Source of the DNA: HB2-32-21 sp041603535 | GTDB taxonomy: Bacteria; Pseudomonadota; Gammaproteobacteria; Pseudomonadales; Porticoccaceae | Assembly (NCBI GenBank): GCA_041603535.1 | Contig: JBFIEE010000007.1 | Span: 19,734-83,733 of the forward strand | Length of the DNA stretch: 64,000 bases | Direction of reading: 5' to 3' | Part shown: piece after piece, positions 46,157 through 55,628 of the stretch | How positions within the stretch are numbered: the first letter of the stretch is position 1 | Layout of the letters: each line of letters opens with the position of its first letter | Notes under the pieces: model-generated | Seen by the model: only the letters and a program-made list of their open reading frames with translations | Database searches by the model: none | Told to the model about the DNA's origin: nothing | Position numbers and translations under genes: made by a program

Positions 46157-46423
46157 GTCACTTACTCCAAAGTTTTTAATTTTGTTTAACGCGTTGTTCT
46201 AATTTTATATCGCTAAAAGTCGTCATCCTGGATTAACACCGTCCAAGCTCTGTCAGTTAACAGCATAGACCAGCGCTGCATACTATTCCCGATGAGCATA
46301 CTGTCCAGCGTGTTCTTGTCGGACTGAGGTCCTGTCCAAACTAAAGCCATGCCGAACTTGACGGCGTTATCTGACCAGCTCGGGTATATCTTATCGGCGA
46401 GGGCTTCTCTAGTCAGCGATATT

Positions 46424-46474
46424 AAGTGGCGATACTACAAAAGTGGCCATACTACAAAAGTGGCGATACTACAA
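46424..46474. repeat. 17-bp tandem repeat, three units
   Basis: AAGTGGCGATACTACAA three times (46424-46440, 46441-46457 with one change, 46458-46474). CAGCGATATT also occurs at both sides of this area (about 46415 and 46531). The 519-base gap 46157-46675 holds no recognised gene; the ATG of the amidohydrolase has GGGAG just before it. Confidence 0.9.
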
Positions 46475-46675
46475 ACCGGTGCTATAACTAAGGCCATGAT
46501 TACGGCACTTAAAAAGCGTTTTTATTTGCTCAGCGATATTTAACGATGGCGGCAACGACAACGGAACCAACCGTGAGATCTACCGAGAGGTCAACGAACC
46601 TATTTGAACCGGATCAAGACCGCCACGAACCAGACACTTCGACAATTAAAATCCACAACGTTCAGGGAGCTTAAC

Positions 46676-48415
46676 ATGGCTATTTACGACACTATTATCA
46701 AGGGCGGGACTATCTTTGACGGTACCCGAGGGCCGCGCTTCAGCGGCGATATCGGTATCAGGGACGGGCTAATTAATCATATTGATCGGGATGGCAAACT
46801 CGACCCTGCCACGGCGGACAAGGTCATTGACGCGACCGGACTGAATGTCTGCCCGGGCTTTGTCGACCTGCACACCCATTACGATGCGCAAATTCAGTGG
46901 GACCCCTACGCGACGCTGTCTGGCTGGCACGGCGTCACATCCATTGTGCTGGGTAACTGCGGCTTTGGCTTTGCACCGATTGCGCCAGAGTTGCGCGAAC
47001 GCGCCATGCTGATGATGTCACGGGTCGAGGCTATTCCCATGGAGTCGATGAGAACCGGTATGAAGTGGGAATGGGAGAGCTTTCCAGAATGGCTGGATTT
47101 TCTCGATCGCGCGCCACTTGGCGTCAATGTGTTGAGCTATGTACCCATCAGTCCGATCATGATTACGGTGATGGGTCTCGACGAAGCAAAAAAACGCGAC
47201 GCGACGCCTGCGGAAACTGCCGAAATGTGTCGCCTGCTCGATGAGGCCCTGGAGGCGGGTGCCTGCGGCTGGTCTGCCCAACGGCTCGGCAAGGATCAGT
47301 ATTCGGTGCAACGGGACTACGACGGCACGCCCATGGTCACCGATACCATGAGCGACGATCTATGCATGGCCTTCGCCGAAGTAATTGGCAAACGTGGCGA
47401 GGGCAATATCCAGCTAACCCAGGTGAATAATTATCACTTTATTGAACAATTGGCCCGCACCTCAGGCCAGCCACTCATTTTTAATGCCATCGCGTCCAAT
47501 GATTATCGGCCCCACAGTTTTCGCGAACTTATTCAGTGGGTCGAGGGCTGTCAGGCTAACGGCAGCCCCGTTTGGGGTCAGGCCGCGGTCGTCGGCAACG
47601 ATGAATATTTTATGCTCGCGGACTACAACCTTCTCGACGGCACCGATGCCTGGCGCGCCATCACCCTGGGTACGGTCGCAGAACGTATTGAGCAGATGCA
47701 AAAACCCGAAAACCGAGCGGCGTTGCGCGAACATTACGACCATGGTCGTACGCCCATTGTCACAGGCCCGGTGTCCAAATTTGTGATTAAACTCGCCGTC
47801 AACCCGGAAAATAAAAAATATGAGGGCAAGACGATTGTTGAAGCCGGTGAGATGATGGGCAAGCACCCGATGGACGCCATGCTTGATATTGCGGTGAGTG
47901 AAAACCTGCAAACCACGTTTTATCACGAGGCCTACAACACCAACAAAGGCCACGCCAAGGAAATCCTCGACTGTGAGTACGCCATTCCGGGTGTCTCGGA
48001 TGGCGGCGCGCACACCAAGTACATCACCATTGGCCGTTATACGACGGAGTTCATTGCCAGGTCGGTGAGGGAAGATGCGCTGGTCAGCCTGGAAGAAGCG
48101 CACTACCGACTGTCGGCCATGCCAGCAAAATGCGCCGGCTTTAAAGATCGCGGCACTCTGGTCGAAGGGGCACCGGCTGACATTCTGGTCTACGATTATA
48201 AAAATCTAAAAGTCACCCCTGATGAACCGGTGATCGTCCACGACTTTCCCGCCAACGAATGGCGTCGTGTGCAATATGCCGAAGGCTACCGCTACATCAT
48301 GGTCAATGGCACCGTCACCTTTATCGACGGCGAATGCACCGGTGCTACGCCGGGGCAACTACTGCGCCACGGCCAGGGTAAGGCAGTCACCGGTCGACAG
48401 ATTCGGTCGGCTTGA
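46676..48415 (+). CDS. N-acyl-D-amino-acid deacylase-like amidohydrolase
   Basis: A 579-residue amidohydrolase. YDTIIKGGTIFDGT is the usual N-terminal beta sandwich start, GFVDLHTHYDAQ gives the metal-binding His66 and His68, and SDGGAHTKYITIG holds the late Asp region. Annotated relatives are D-aminoacylases and dihydroorotase-like hydrolases. The ATG at 46676 follows GGGAG; 24 upstream in-frame codons are unlike the family. A terminator hairpin follows its stop. Possibly hydrolyses an amide made available by the neighbouring pathway; unproven. Confidence 0.9.
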   Translation: MAIYDTIIKGGTIFDGTRGPRFSGDIGIRDGLINHIDRDGKLDPATADKVIDATGLNVCPGFVDLHTHYDAQIQWDPYATLSGWHGVTSIVLGNCGFGFAPIAPELRERAMLMMSRVEAIPMESMRTGMKWEWESFPEWLDFLDRAPLGVNVLSYVPISPIMITVMGLDEAKKRDATPAETAEMCRLLDEALEAGACGWSAQRLGKDQYSVQRDYDGTPMVTDTMSDDLCMAFAEVIGKRGEGNIQLTQVNNYHFIEQLARTSGQPLIFNAIASNDYRPHSFRELIQWVEGCQANGSPVWGQAAVVGNDEYFMLADYNLLDGTDAWRAITLGTVAERIEQMQKPENRAALREHYDHGRTPIVTGPVSKFVIKLAVNPENKKYEGKTIVEAGEMMGKHPMDAMLDIAVSENLQTTFYHEAYNTNKGHAKEILDCEYAIPGVSDGGAHTKYITIGRYTTEFIARSVREDALVSLEEAHYRLSAMPAKCAGFKDRGTLVEGAPADILVYDYKNLKVTPDEPVIVHDFPANEWRRVQYAEGYRYIMVNGTVTFIDGECTGATPGQLLRHGQGKAVTGRQIRSA

Positions 48416-48426
48416 CGTGTACCGAC

Positions 48427-48462
48427 GGGTCAGCCCAGATCGGTGCTGACCCATCATTTTTC
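48427..48462 (+). terminator. Rho-independent terminator after the amidohydrolase gene
   Basis: GGGTCAGC, a ten-base loop and GCTGACCC give eight perfect pairs, followed by ATCATTTTTC. It begins 12 bases after the stop. Confidence 0.85.
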
Positions 48463-48621
48463 GATGCCTGGCGTCGCCATTAGATGCCAATGAAGTAACG
48501 CAGATGGGCACGCATTCTCGCTCCCGCTGAGTTAACACTTTCTTATTACGCCAACTTTGGCCATCATGTTGGGCTGACATGCAGCATGTAGAGGCTGGTT
48601 TGTGGCCCCTAAAGAGGTTTA

Positions 48622-49665
48622 ATGGCTCGCGATAACGAAGTTGATGTTCGACGTTTCAGCAACAAAGAAAGCTCTACGAGGGTTGGTCGCATACCTACAC
48701 CCTCAGGATTCCCCGGGCTCGGTGATATCAATAGCTACCTGATCTTCCCGGAGGATAACTCGGACGAACTGATTCTTATTGATACGGGTGTACGCTCGGA
48801 CGAGGCGTGGCAAGCGCTGACTGACGGACTCAAATTGCTAGATTACCGGGTAGAGGATATCACCAGAATCATTCTCACCCATGGCCACACCGATCACTAC
48901 GGACAGGCCCAGCGCATACATGAAGTCTCCGGATGCGAACTGTGGGCCCACGAAAATCTGTGGCTGACTGTTGAACGCATGGAACCGCCACCGGATCGCC
49001 TGGAACTGGAGCTGTATTTCTATGCGCGATGGGGCGTTGATAAAGATCTGGTCGAGAAAGCCCTGGCGCGACGGGCGGGGTACGCAAAAACGTTTGAGTC
49101 AATGGAACCAACCCACTCCCTGAAGGACGGCGAGCGGATCGAAATCCCCGGCTTTAACCTTGAAACTATTCACACACCGGGGCATTGCCCGGATGAAGTC
49201 GTTTACTGGCAGCCGGAGACCCAGATATTTTTCTCCGGTGACCATCTGTTACCGCACATCACACCAGTCTGTCTGCTACAGATTCCGCGATCTCAGGATG
49301 AGCCCCGACCGCGCTCGTTGATGGAGTACCAGGCATCGCTAACGAAAGTGTCCCCCTACCCCGCACGTGTGACTTATCCGTCTCACGGCGAGCCGATCAC
49401 AGACCACCTGGAGCTTATCAGGTCATACAACCTGTCAACGGACAGACGCATGCTGAAAATTAGTCGCATCCTGGAAAAGGGAGGCTTGATGAGCCCGATG
49501 GATATTGCCAAAGCGCTCTTCCCCAAAGCCTGGCAGGAGCAGATGGTACCCGTTATGTCTGAAGTCCTCGGACATTGTGACATCCTCGAAGAAGGCGGCC
49601 ATGTGGCGGTTGAAGAACGCGCTGGCGTAATCCACTACCGGTATATATCGACCCCACCGCCCTGA
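48622..49665 (+). CDS. Metallo-beta-lactamase-fold hydrolase
   Basis: A 347-residue MBL protein. LTHGHTDHYG supplies His87, His89, Asp91 and His92; HTPGHCPDE and FFSGDHLLPH give the remaining metal ligands. The C-terminal part (about 270-347) is a small winged-helix-like region found in MBL hydrolases of the lactonase/LACTB2 kind. AGAGGT before the ATG. Could hydrolyse a thioester or lactone; substrate unknown. Confidence 0.88.
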   Translation: MARDNEVDVRRFSNKESSTRVGRIPTPSGFPGLGDINSYLIFPEDNSDELILIDTGVRSDEAWQALTDGLKLLDYRVEDITRIILTHGHTDHYGQAQRIHEVSGCELWAHENLWLTVERMEPPPDRLELELYFYARWGVDKDLVEKALARRAGYAKTFESMEPTHSLKDGERIEIPGFNLETIHTPGHCPDEVVYWQPETQIFFSGDHLLPHITPVCLLQIPRSQDEPRPRSLMEYQASLTKVSPYPARVTYPSHGEPITDHLELIRSYNLSTDRRMLKISRILEKGGLMSPMDIAKALFPKAWQEQMVPVMSEVLGHCDILEEGGHVAVEERAGVIHYRYISTPPP

Positions 49666-49818
49666 ACTCAGACAACACTGTTGCCTTCATTGTAGGCTGA
49701 CTTCCTCCCGGGTCAATTAGTTAGTCGCGTACGCGCCGCGTAAAGCACGGGGTCTGTGAACGTTTAACTTAAAGACGACGGCAATCAACGGCTGTGGCAA
49801 TGACTGATTGTGGCGGTA

Positions 49819-49853
49819 GATAGTGGAATCAGGATAGTGGAATCAGATAGTGG
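49819..49853. repeat. 14-bp tandem repeat, two and a half units
   Basis: GATAGTGGAATCAG at 49819-49832 and 49833-49846, then ATAGTGG. It lies 40 bases from the 3' end of the tRNA-Ser gene. Confidence 0.85.
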
Positions 49854-49892
49854 CACCGGGCGGCGACCACTTGCACTGGGTAGGCAGATGTA

Positions 49893-49982
49893 TGGCGGTG
49901 AGGGAGGGATTCGAACCCTCGATACCGATCAAGGTATACTCCCTTAGCAGGGGAGCGCCTTCAGCCGCTCGGCCACCTCACC
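49893..49982 (-). tRNA. tRNA-Ser (anticodon GCU)
   Basis: 90 bases on the minus strand that fold as a class II tRNA: acceptor GGTGAGG/CCTCACC, discriminator G, encoded CCA, TTCGAAT in the T arm, a long variable arm, and anticodon loop CTGCTAA. Nearly identical to the E. coli tRNA-Ser(GCU) in the first 40 bases. Position next to csrA and lysC matches the Pseudomonas-type order. Confidence 0.97.
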
Positions 49983-50033
49983 TGATGTTCGGTTGATTCG
50001 CTTCCCTACTCGCCGTCCATTTAACGTCAGTCC

Positions 50034-50060
50034 AACTTCGGTTTAACTTCGGTTTAACTT
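50034..50060. repeat. 11-bp tandem repeat
   Basis: AACTTCGGTTT twice (50034-50044, 50045-50055), then AACTT. Lies between the 5' end of the tRNA-Ser gene and the csrA terminator. Confidence 0.8.
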
Positions 50061-50129
50061 TGTCAGGCGAGAATTCTTACGGGGAACCAGCTGTCACTGG
50101 AAATTAGCGAGGCGCGATAATACCACACA

Positions 50130-50163
50130 GCAAGAAAAAACAAAGGGGCTATTCAGCCCCTTC
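50130..50163 (-). terminator. Rho-independent terminator of csrA
   Basis: On the minus strand AGGGGCT, loop GAAT, AGCCCCT, then TTGTTTTTTC. The stem includes the last codons and stop of csrA, so the gene and terminator overlap. Confidence 0.88.
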
Positions 50164-50337
50164 ACCCTGTTGCTTTTCATTCTGAATACGCTGGTAAATC
50201 TCTTCCCTGTGTACCGATACATCGCGAGGCGCGTTTACCCCCAGGCGAACCTGGTTGCCCTTAACGCCCAACACCGTCACCGTCACGTCATCACCAATAA
50301 TTAACGTCTCTCCTACTCGTCTGGTCAGAATTAGCAT
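50149..50337 (-). CDS. csrA: Carbon storage regulator CsrA/RsmA
   Basis: A 62-residue RNA-binding dimer that controls translation by binding GGA motifs. MLILTRRVGETLIIGDD, the GxKGNQVRLGV core, and VHREEIY with Arg44 are intact; Leu4 and Arg44 are the known RNA contacts. AGGAG precedes the ATG. It is downstream of lysC on the same strand (164 bases apart) as in Pseudomonas. It is the only global regulator gene in the window, apart from RecX acting on RecA. Confidence 0.97.
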   Translation of the reverse strand: MLILTRRVGETLIIGDDVTVTVLGVKGNQVRLGVNAPRDVSVHREEIYQRIQNEKQQGEGAE

Positions 50338-50501
50338 TGCCCTCTCCTACACTGCTTTGATGCCGCTTCCGCGGCTTGTCCATCGGCTGAATATATCCCA
50401 GTCGCCAACTCCGCGCTCCTGGCTACGCGCCATAATATACCAAGTATTCCAGAACTCATATCGAGAGCCCAGTTTACTTTCTCCGGCGCAGCCAGTATCG
50501 C

Positions 50502-51737
50502 TTATTGATTTTTTTTGTCTTTCGCATCCAGATCAAAGGAGGTATGCAGTGCGCGAACGGCAAGTTCGAGGTATTTTTCTTCAATCACCACCGTAATTTT
50601 AATTTCCGAGGTGGTGATCATCTGGATATTGATATTGTGTTCGGCCAGCGCGGCGAACATCTGCGACGCGACGCCAGCGTGAGAGCGCATGCCCACGCCA
50701 ACCAGCGATACTTTGACAATGTGGTCGTCGGCAACTACCGAACGCGCCTGCAAGTCGCGGGCAATACCATCAAGCAAAACTTTAGCTCGCTTCATGTCGT
50801 TGCGGTGCACGGTGAAGGTCAGCGCCGTTGTGTTGTCTTCGGAGACATTTTGCACAATCACATCAACTTCAATATTAGCCTCGCCAATGGGACCAAGAAT
50901 TCGATAGGCCACACCGGGGGTATCCGGAATGCCCAGGATTGTCAGTTTGGCTTCATCACGATTAAAAGCGATACCTGATACCACGGGCTTTTCCACTTGT
51001 TGATCCTCCTCCAGAGTGATCAGCGTGCCGGGGCCATCCTCGAAACTGGACAGCACGCGCAGCGGCACCTGATATTTGCCGGCAAATTCGACGGCGCGGA
51101 TTTGTAGCACCTTTGAACCCTGACTGGCCATTTCCAGCATCTCTTCAAAGGTAATTGTATCGAGTCTCCGGGCGCTCTCGACCACGCGCGGATCGGTGGT
51201 GTACACCCCATCGACATCGGTATATATCTGACATTCATCGGCTTTCAAAGCGGCAGCCAGGGCCACTGCCGTGGTATCCGAACCACCACGGCCAAGCGTG
51301 GTGATGTTGCCGTCGCCATCAATGCCCTGAAACCCGGCTACGACCAGCACGCGGCCCTGGGCGAGATCGGCCTGCATGTGGCGGACATCAATATCTTCAA
51401 TACGGGCTTTGGTATAACTATTGTCAGTGAGAATCCGCACCTGAGCCCCGGTATAGGATCTCGCAGGACAACCAATTTTCCCCAGAGCGATCGCCAGCAA
51501 TGCAATGGTCACCTGCTCTCCGGTGGATATCAGCACGTCCATTTCCCGAGGCGATGGTGTATCACTGATGCTTTCGGCGAGTGCGATAAGACGGTTAGTA
51601 TCACCGCTCATAGCGGACACAACGACCACAACGTCATCGCCGCCGGCACGAAAACGGGACACTTTCTCGGCAACCGCTTCGATGCGCTCAATTGAGCCCA
51701 CCGACGTACCACCGTACTTCTGTACTATTAGACTCAT
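50502..51737 (-). CDS. lysC: Aspartate kinase, lysine/threonine-sensitive type
   Basis: A 411-residue enzyme phosphorylating aspartate in the Lys/Thr/Met pathway. VQKYGGTSVGSIERIE is the kinase head, TLGRGGSDTTAVALAAAL the substrate loop, and two ACT domains occupy the C-terminal third (LGIPDTPGVAYRI, SLVGVGMRSHAGVASQMF). Length fits the Pseudomonas-type single-polypeptide enzyme. An internal second start for a beta subunit is possible but not shown. No lysine riboswitch is visible in the 180-base leader. Confidence 0.96.
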   Translation of the reverse strand: MSLIVQKYGGTSVGSIERIEAVAEKVSRFRAGGDDVVVVVSAMSGDTNRLIALAESISDTPSPREMDVLISTGEQVTIALLAIALGKIGCPARSYTGAQVRILTDNSYTKARIEDIDVRHMQADLAQGRVLVVAGFQGIDGDGNITTLGRGGSDTTAVALAAALKADECQIYTDVDGVYTTDPRVVESARRLDTITFEEMLEMASQGSKVLQIRAVEFAGKYQVPLRVLSSFEDGPGTLITLEEDQQVEKPVVSGIAFNRDEAKLTILGIPDTPGVAYRILGPIGEANIEVDVIVQNVSEDNTTALTFTVHRNDMKRAKVLLDGIARDLQARSVVADDHIVKVSLVGVGMRSHAGVASQMFAALAEHNINIQMITTSEIKITVVIEEKYLELAVRALHTSFDLDAKDKKNQ

Positions 51738-51917
51738 CTCAACACTCGTATTTATTAAATACGCTCAAATTCAGTTATACAGGGGTAACAGAAAACGATC
51801 AGTGGCGCCAATTCATGGCAACCACCACCCCATTGCAACTGCCACGGCTGCCCGAAATTTGGGGCGCCAATCTACACCAATCGTCGGCAAAACGAAACCG
51901 CCCTGAGCGCAATTAGC

Positions 51918-54530
51918 TCAGTCGCTTACCCGCTCGCGAACCCAGTGACGAACCGAGTCGATCGCGATTGGCAGGGCGTTGATATCTGTGCCGCCGCCCT
52001 GCGCCATATCAGCCCGCCCGCCGCCCTTGCCACCAACCTGAGCGGCAACAAATTGCATCAAATCGCCGGCCTTTACCTGTTCGGTCAAATTTTTGGTAAC
52101 GCTGGCCACCAATGCCACCTTGTTGTCACTGACCGCGCCCAGCAATACCACGCCCCTGGTCATGCGTGATTTGATCTGGTCAGCCATCTCCCGCAAGGTT
52201 TTGGCGTCAGCGCCCTCTATCACTTTGGCCAGCACAAAAATGTCGCCAACTGAGAGCGCCTCGGCGAGGATATCAGCACCGGAGCTGCTGGCCAGCTTGA
52301 CTTTTAGCGCTTCGATTTCGCGTTGTAACTGACGGTTCTGTTCGGTCAGTTGCACCGCTCGATCGACCACGCCGGACCGGCCGGTTTTAAGGGTCAGGGC
52401 AACGCTATCCAGCTTGTCTTCAAGGTCACGATAGTAGGCCAAGGCCTGGGTACCGGTGAGCGCTTCGATACGTCTCACCCCGGCGGCAATACCAGATTCC
52501 GCTACGATTTTGAACAGTCCGACGTCCCCCGTGCGGGTGACGTGGGTACCACCGCACAACTCCACCGAAAAGCCGTCACCCATGGTCAGCACCCGCACCG
52601 ACTCACCGTATTTCTCTCCGAACAGCGCCATCGCACCCTGTTGTTGCGCCTCAGTCATCGTCATCACCTGAGTTTGCACCGCTGTATTGAACAGAATCTG
52701 CTGGTTCACCAGCGCCTCAACAGCGCTTATCTCGACACTGGTGAGGGCTTGCGGATGGGCAAAATCAAAACGCAGACGCTGGGCATCAACCAATGAACCT
52801 TTTTGGGTTACGTGGCCACCCAACACTTTTCGCAGTGCAGCATGCAGCAGATGAGTAGCGGAGTGGTTCAACGCTGTTGCGCAACGAGCTGTGGCATCCA
52901 CGGTAACGGCGATCGTGTCACCGACGGCAAGCTGACCCTTGACGAGTCGACCAATGTGCAGATGATTATCGCCCTGCTTTTTACAATCACTTACTTCAAA
53001 GTCGCTGGCCTTACCTGAGAGGCGACCCCGATCACCTACCTGGCCGCCAGATTCGGCGTAAAAGGACGTCTTGTCCAGCACCACAACAGCCTCTTCTCCG
53101 ACGCTCAAATTGTCGACAGCTTTGCCATCTTGATAAATTGCCGTTATCCGCGCCGCATCCTGTAACGTCTGGTAGCCGGTGAACGTGGTTTCGCCAGGTA
53201 TTTCAAGAGACGCGGTATAATCAACATCAAAGCGACTGGCAGCACGGGCTCGCTCTTTCTGTGTCTGCATGCAACGCTCGTAACCATCAATATCCAGGCT
53301 ATAACCGCGTTCACGAGCAATATCGTTGGTCAAATCCACCGGGAAACCAAACGTATCATAAAGCTGAAAAATTACTTCCCCAGGGATAACAGCGCCAGCC
53401 ACCCTGTCGAGCGCCTCCTCGAGCATCGCCATACCCCGATCCAGGGTTCTGGCAAACTGCTCTTCTTCGCCCTGCAAAACCTTTTCTACCACAGCCTGGT
53501 TGTCAGTCAGCTCTGGGTATGCCCCACCCATCTCTGCAACAAGCGGCTTAACAAGCCGGTAAAAGAACGGTGTATTAACGCCTAGCTGATGTCCATGACG
53601 CAGCGCACGGCGAATAATCCGCCGCAGAACGTAACCGCGCCCTTCGTTGGATGGCAGCACACCATCAAGCACCAGAAACGAGCAGGAGCGAATATGATCC
53701 GCAATCACCCGCAGAGATTTATTGTTGATATCCCCAGTTTTCGTAACGTCCGCGACGGCCTCGATCAGCCTGGCAAAGATATCGATCTCGTAGTTACTGT
53801 GCACGCCCTGCATGACGGCGGCGATACGTTCAAGGCCCATGCCGGTATCGATAGACGGCTTCGGTAGCGGCGTCAGCGTGCCGTCGACACTGCGTTCATA
53901 CTGCATGAAAACCAGATTCCATATTTCGATATAGCGATCCAGGTCTTCTCCTGCGCTGCCTGGCGGCCCACCAGGCACATCTTCGCCATGATCGTAAAAG
54001 ATCTCCGAGCAGGGTCCGCAGGGGCCGGTATCACCCATCTGCCAGAAATTATCCTCATCAAGCCGGGAGAACCGTGTCGCGCTAATGCCCATCTCGTCGA
54101 GCCAGATCGCGGCCGCCTCATCATCTGAAACGTGTACCGTGACCCACAGCCGTTCTGCGGGCAACCCCAGCACCTCGGTAAGAAATTGCCACGCAAAGCG
54201 GATAGCCTCCCGTTTGAAATAATCGCCAAAACTGAAATTGCCGAGCATTTCGAAAAACGTGTGGTGCCGGGCGGTAAAACCGACGTTTTCCAGATCATTG
54301 TGCTTGCCGCCGGCTCGGACACAGCGTTGGGACGACGCCGCGCGCCGAAAATCTCGATGTTCTGTGCCAAGGAAGACGTCCTTGAACTGCACCATCCCAG
54401 CATTGGTAAATAGCAACGTCGGGTCATTGCCCGGCACCAGGCTACTGCTCGCCACCACAGTATGCCCATGACTGGCAAAGTAGCTTAGAAATGCCTGGCG
54501 GATCTCGGCACTGGATTTAATTACTGGCAT
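51918..54530 (-). CDS. alaS: Alanyl-tRNA synthetase
   Basis: An 870-residue class II synthetase with catalytic domain (SSAEIRQAFLSYFASHGH onwards), editing domain with HSATHLLHAALR and CGGTHVTRTGDVG (zinc/editing ligands), and a C-terminal DHHA1 domain. The ATG at 54530 follows GGTGGGG; eight extra codons upstream do not match the family. It is full length. Confidence 0.97.
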   Translation of the reverse strand: MPVIKSSAEIRQAFLSYFASHGHTVVASSSLVPGNDPTLLFTNAGMVQFKDVFLGTEHRDFRRAASSQRCVRAGGKHNDLENVGFTARHHTFFEMLGNFSFGDYFKREAIRFAWQFLTEVLGLPAERLWVTVHVSDDEAAAIWLDEMGISATRFSRLDEDNFWQMGDTGPCGPCSEIFYDHGEDVPGGPPGSAGEDLDRYIEIWNLVFMQYERSVDGTLTPLPKPSIDTGMGLERIAAVMQGVHSNYEIDIFARLIEAVADVTKTGDINNKSLRVIADHIRSCSFLVLDGVLPSNEGRGYVLRRIIRRALRHGHQLGVNTPFFYRLVKPLVAEMGGAYPELTDNQAVVEKVLQGEEEQFARTLDRGMAMLEEALDRVAGAVIPGEVIFQLYDTFGFPVDLTNDIARERGYSLDIDGYERCMQTQKERARAASRFDVDYTASLEIPGETTFTGYQTLQDAARITAIYQDGKAVDNLSVGEEAVVVLDKTSFYAESGGQVGDRGRLSGKASDFEVSDCKKQGDNHLHIGRLVKGQLAVGDTIAVTVDATARCATALNHSATHLLHAALRKVLGGHVTQKGSLVDAQRLRFDFAHPQALTSVEISAVEALVNQQILFNTAVQTQVMTMTEAQQQGAMALFGEKYGESVRVLTMGDGFSVELCGGTHVTRTGDVGLFKIVAESGIAAGVRRIEALTGTQALAYYRDLEDKLDSVALTLKTGRSGVVDRAVQLTEQNRQLQREIEALKVKLASSSGADILAEALSVGDIFVLAKVIEGADAKTLREMADQIKSRMTRGVVLLGAVSDNKVALVASVTKNLTEQVKAGDLMQFVAAQVGGKGGGRADMAQGGGTDINALPIAIDSVRHWVRERVSD

Positions 54531-54617
54531 GAAATCCCCACCCTTACGGGCCATAGCTACCGCAGTAGCGTTCGCAGAATCGGCTATTTAAAATGGACGA
54601 CAAATAAATCGGTTCGG

Positions 54618-54965
54618 CTAAAAGCCCAGTTGGGCCTCGGTGAACTGCTTGCCTGCCAGTATATGCAAATGTAGATGAAAAACCGTCTGGCCCGCCCCCG
54701 CGCCATTATTCACAATGACGCGAAAGGCCTCATCGACCCCCAGCTGACGAACTATGTCACCGGCAACGAGCATCAGGTGCCCAAGCATGGCCTTGTCCTC
54801 GTTACCGGCATCCACCAACCTGGGAATTGGCTTTTTCGGTATTACCAGGAGATGCGTCGGTGCCTGAGGCGCTATATCTTTGATAACAATACAGTGCTCG
54901 TCTTCGTAAAGGATCTCGGCAGGTATTTGCCGATTAATAATCTTCGTGAACAACGTTTCTGTCAT
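54618..54965 (-). CDS. hinT: HIT-family hydrolase (HinT-like)
   Basis: A 115-residue histidine-triad purine nucleoside phosphoramidase. The motif HLHLHIL (HxHxHxx) is at residues 98-104, with NNGAGAGQTVFH leading into it. AAGAGA before the ATG. Alone on its strand between alaS and the Trm112-like gene; a 12-bp tandem repeat lies 35 bases upstream of its start. Confidence 0.92.
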   Translation of the reverse strand: MTETLFTKIINRQIPAEILYEDEHCIVIKDIAPQAPTHLLVIPKKPIPRLVDAGNEDKAMLGHLMLVAGDIVRQLGVDEAFRVIVNNGAGAGQTVFHLHLHILAGKQFTEAQLGF

Positions 54966-54998
54966 GGTCGATCTCTTTTCGCTAGTGCAACTGTCGTT

Positions 54999-55046
54999 GT
55001 CGCTAAAATTGTCGCTAAAATTGCCACTAAAATTGTCGCTAAAACT
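54999..55046. repeat. 12-bp tandem repeat, four units
   Basis: GTCGCTAAAATT at 54999-55010 and 55011-55022, GCCACTAAAATT at 55023-55034 and GTCGCTAAAACT at 55035-55046. It sits in the upstream region of the HIT gene, close to where its promoter should be. Confidence 0.88.
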
Positions 55047-55181
55047 GGTGCTAGCACTGCAGCCAGTCGGTGCAACAACCTGTTAACTGGTTATCTGAGG
55101 ATGGAGGTCACCGCGTCGCTTATCTCTGAAAATTTTATATCCCCCTGTCCACACACCAACCGTCAGGTATCGCTTTCAAAA

Positions 55182-55406
55182 CTAGGAGGTTCCATCAGAA
55201 TGCGTTTGATGAGGCTCTTTTTTGCCTAGCTTTTCGTCACTGCCAAGTACCCGTGCTTCGCTTTCAAGCATCACCGGGATGCCGTCCCGGATAGGATAGG
55301 CCAGGCCGCTAGCACGGCATACCAGCTCCTGTCGCTCGCGGTCGTACTCAAGGGAGGCCTTGCTGACCGGACAAACCAGGATGCTGAGCAATTGCTTATC
55401 TACCAT
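55182..55406 (-). CDS. Trm112-like small zinc-binding protein
   Basis: A 74-residue protein of the Trm112/YcaR family: LLSILVCPVSKASLEYD, ELVCRASGLAYPIRDGIPVMLESEA. Two of the usual four Cys (in CPxS/T and LxC) are visible. Family members stabilise methyltransferases or sit near lipid A genes. No clear binding site. Followed by a 222-base spacer with no gene. Confidence 0.9.
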   Translation of the reverse strand: MVDKQLLSILVCPVSKASLEYDRERQELVCRASGLAYPIRDGIPVMLESEARVLGSDEKLGKKEPHQTHSDGTS

Positions 55407-55628
55407 GCGGGCTGCTTATCCACCATTTAAAAAATTTATCTGTTGTGCAAGGCCACGCGCCAATCAAACGCACCGTATAATTGCGCTAATTCTAAGCCAA
55501 AGCCGAGTCGAACTCCATGTTCGGATAGTGACACTGATAATAGCTGGCGAGGCCACATTTTATAATCTCAGCGCTAAAGGCGAGAGTTTTGAAACAAAAT
55601 CTCCGCAACCATATTTTTGGAACGATGC

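Noticed and set aside
46249..46265. SOS-like CTGT ... ACAG palindrome
   Set aside because: Spacing is six bases (CTGTCAGTTAACAG), not eight, and no repair gene follows.
46424..46474. Possible CRISPR array
   Set aside because: Direct tandem units with no unique spacers and no cas genes in the window.
51738..51917. Lysine riboswitch upstream of lysC
   Set aside because: Only 180 bases, without the conserved five-stem L-box features.
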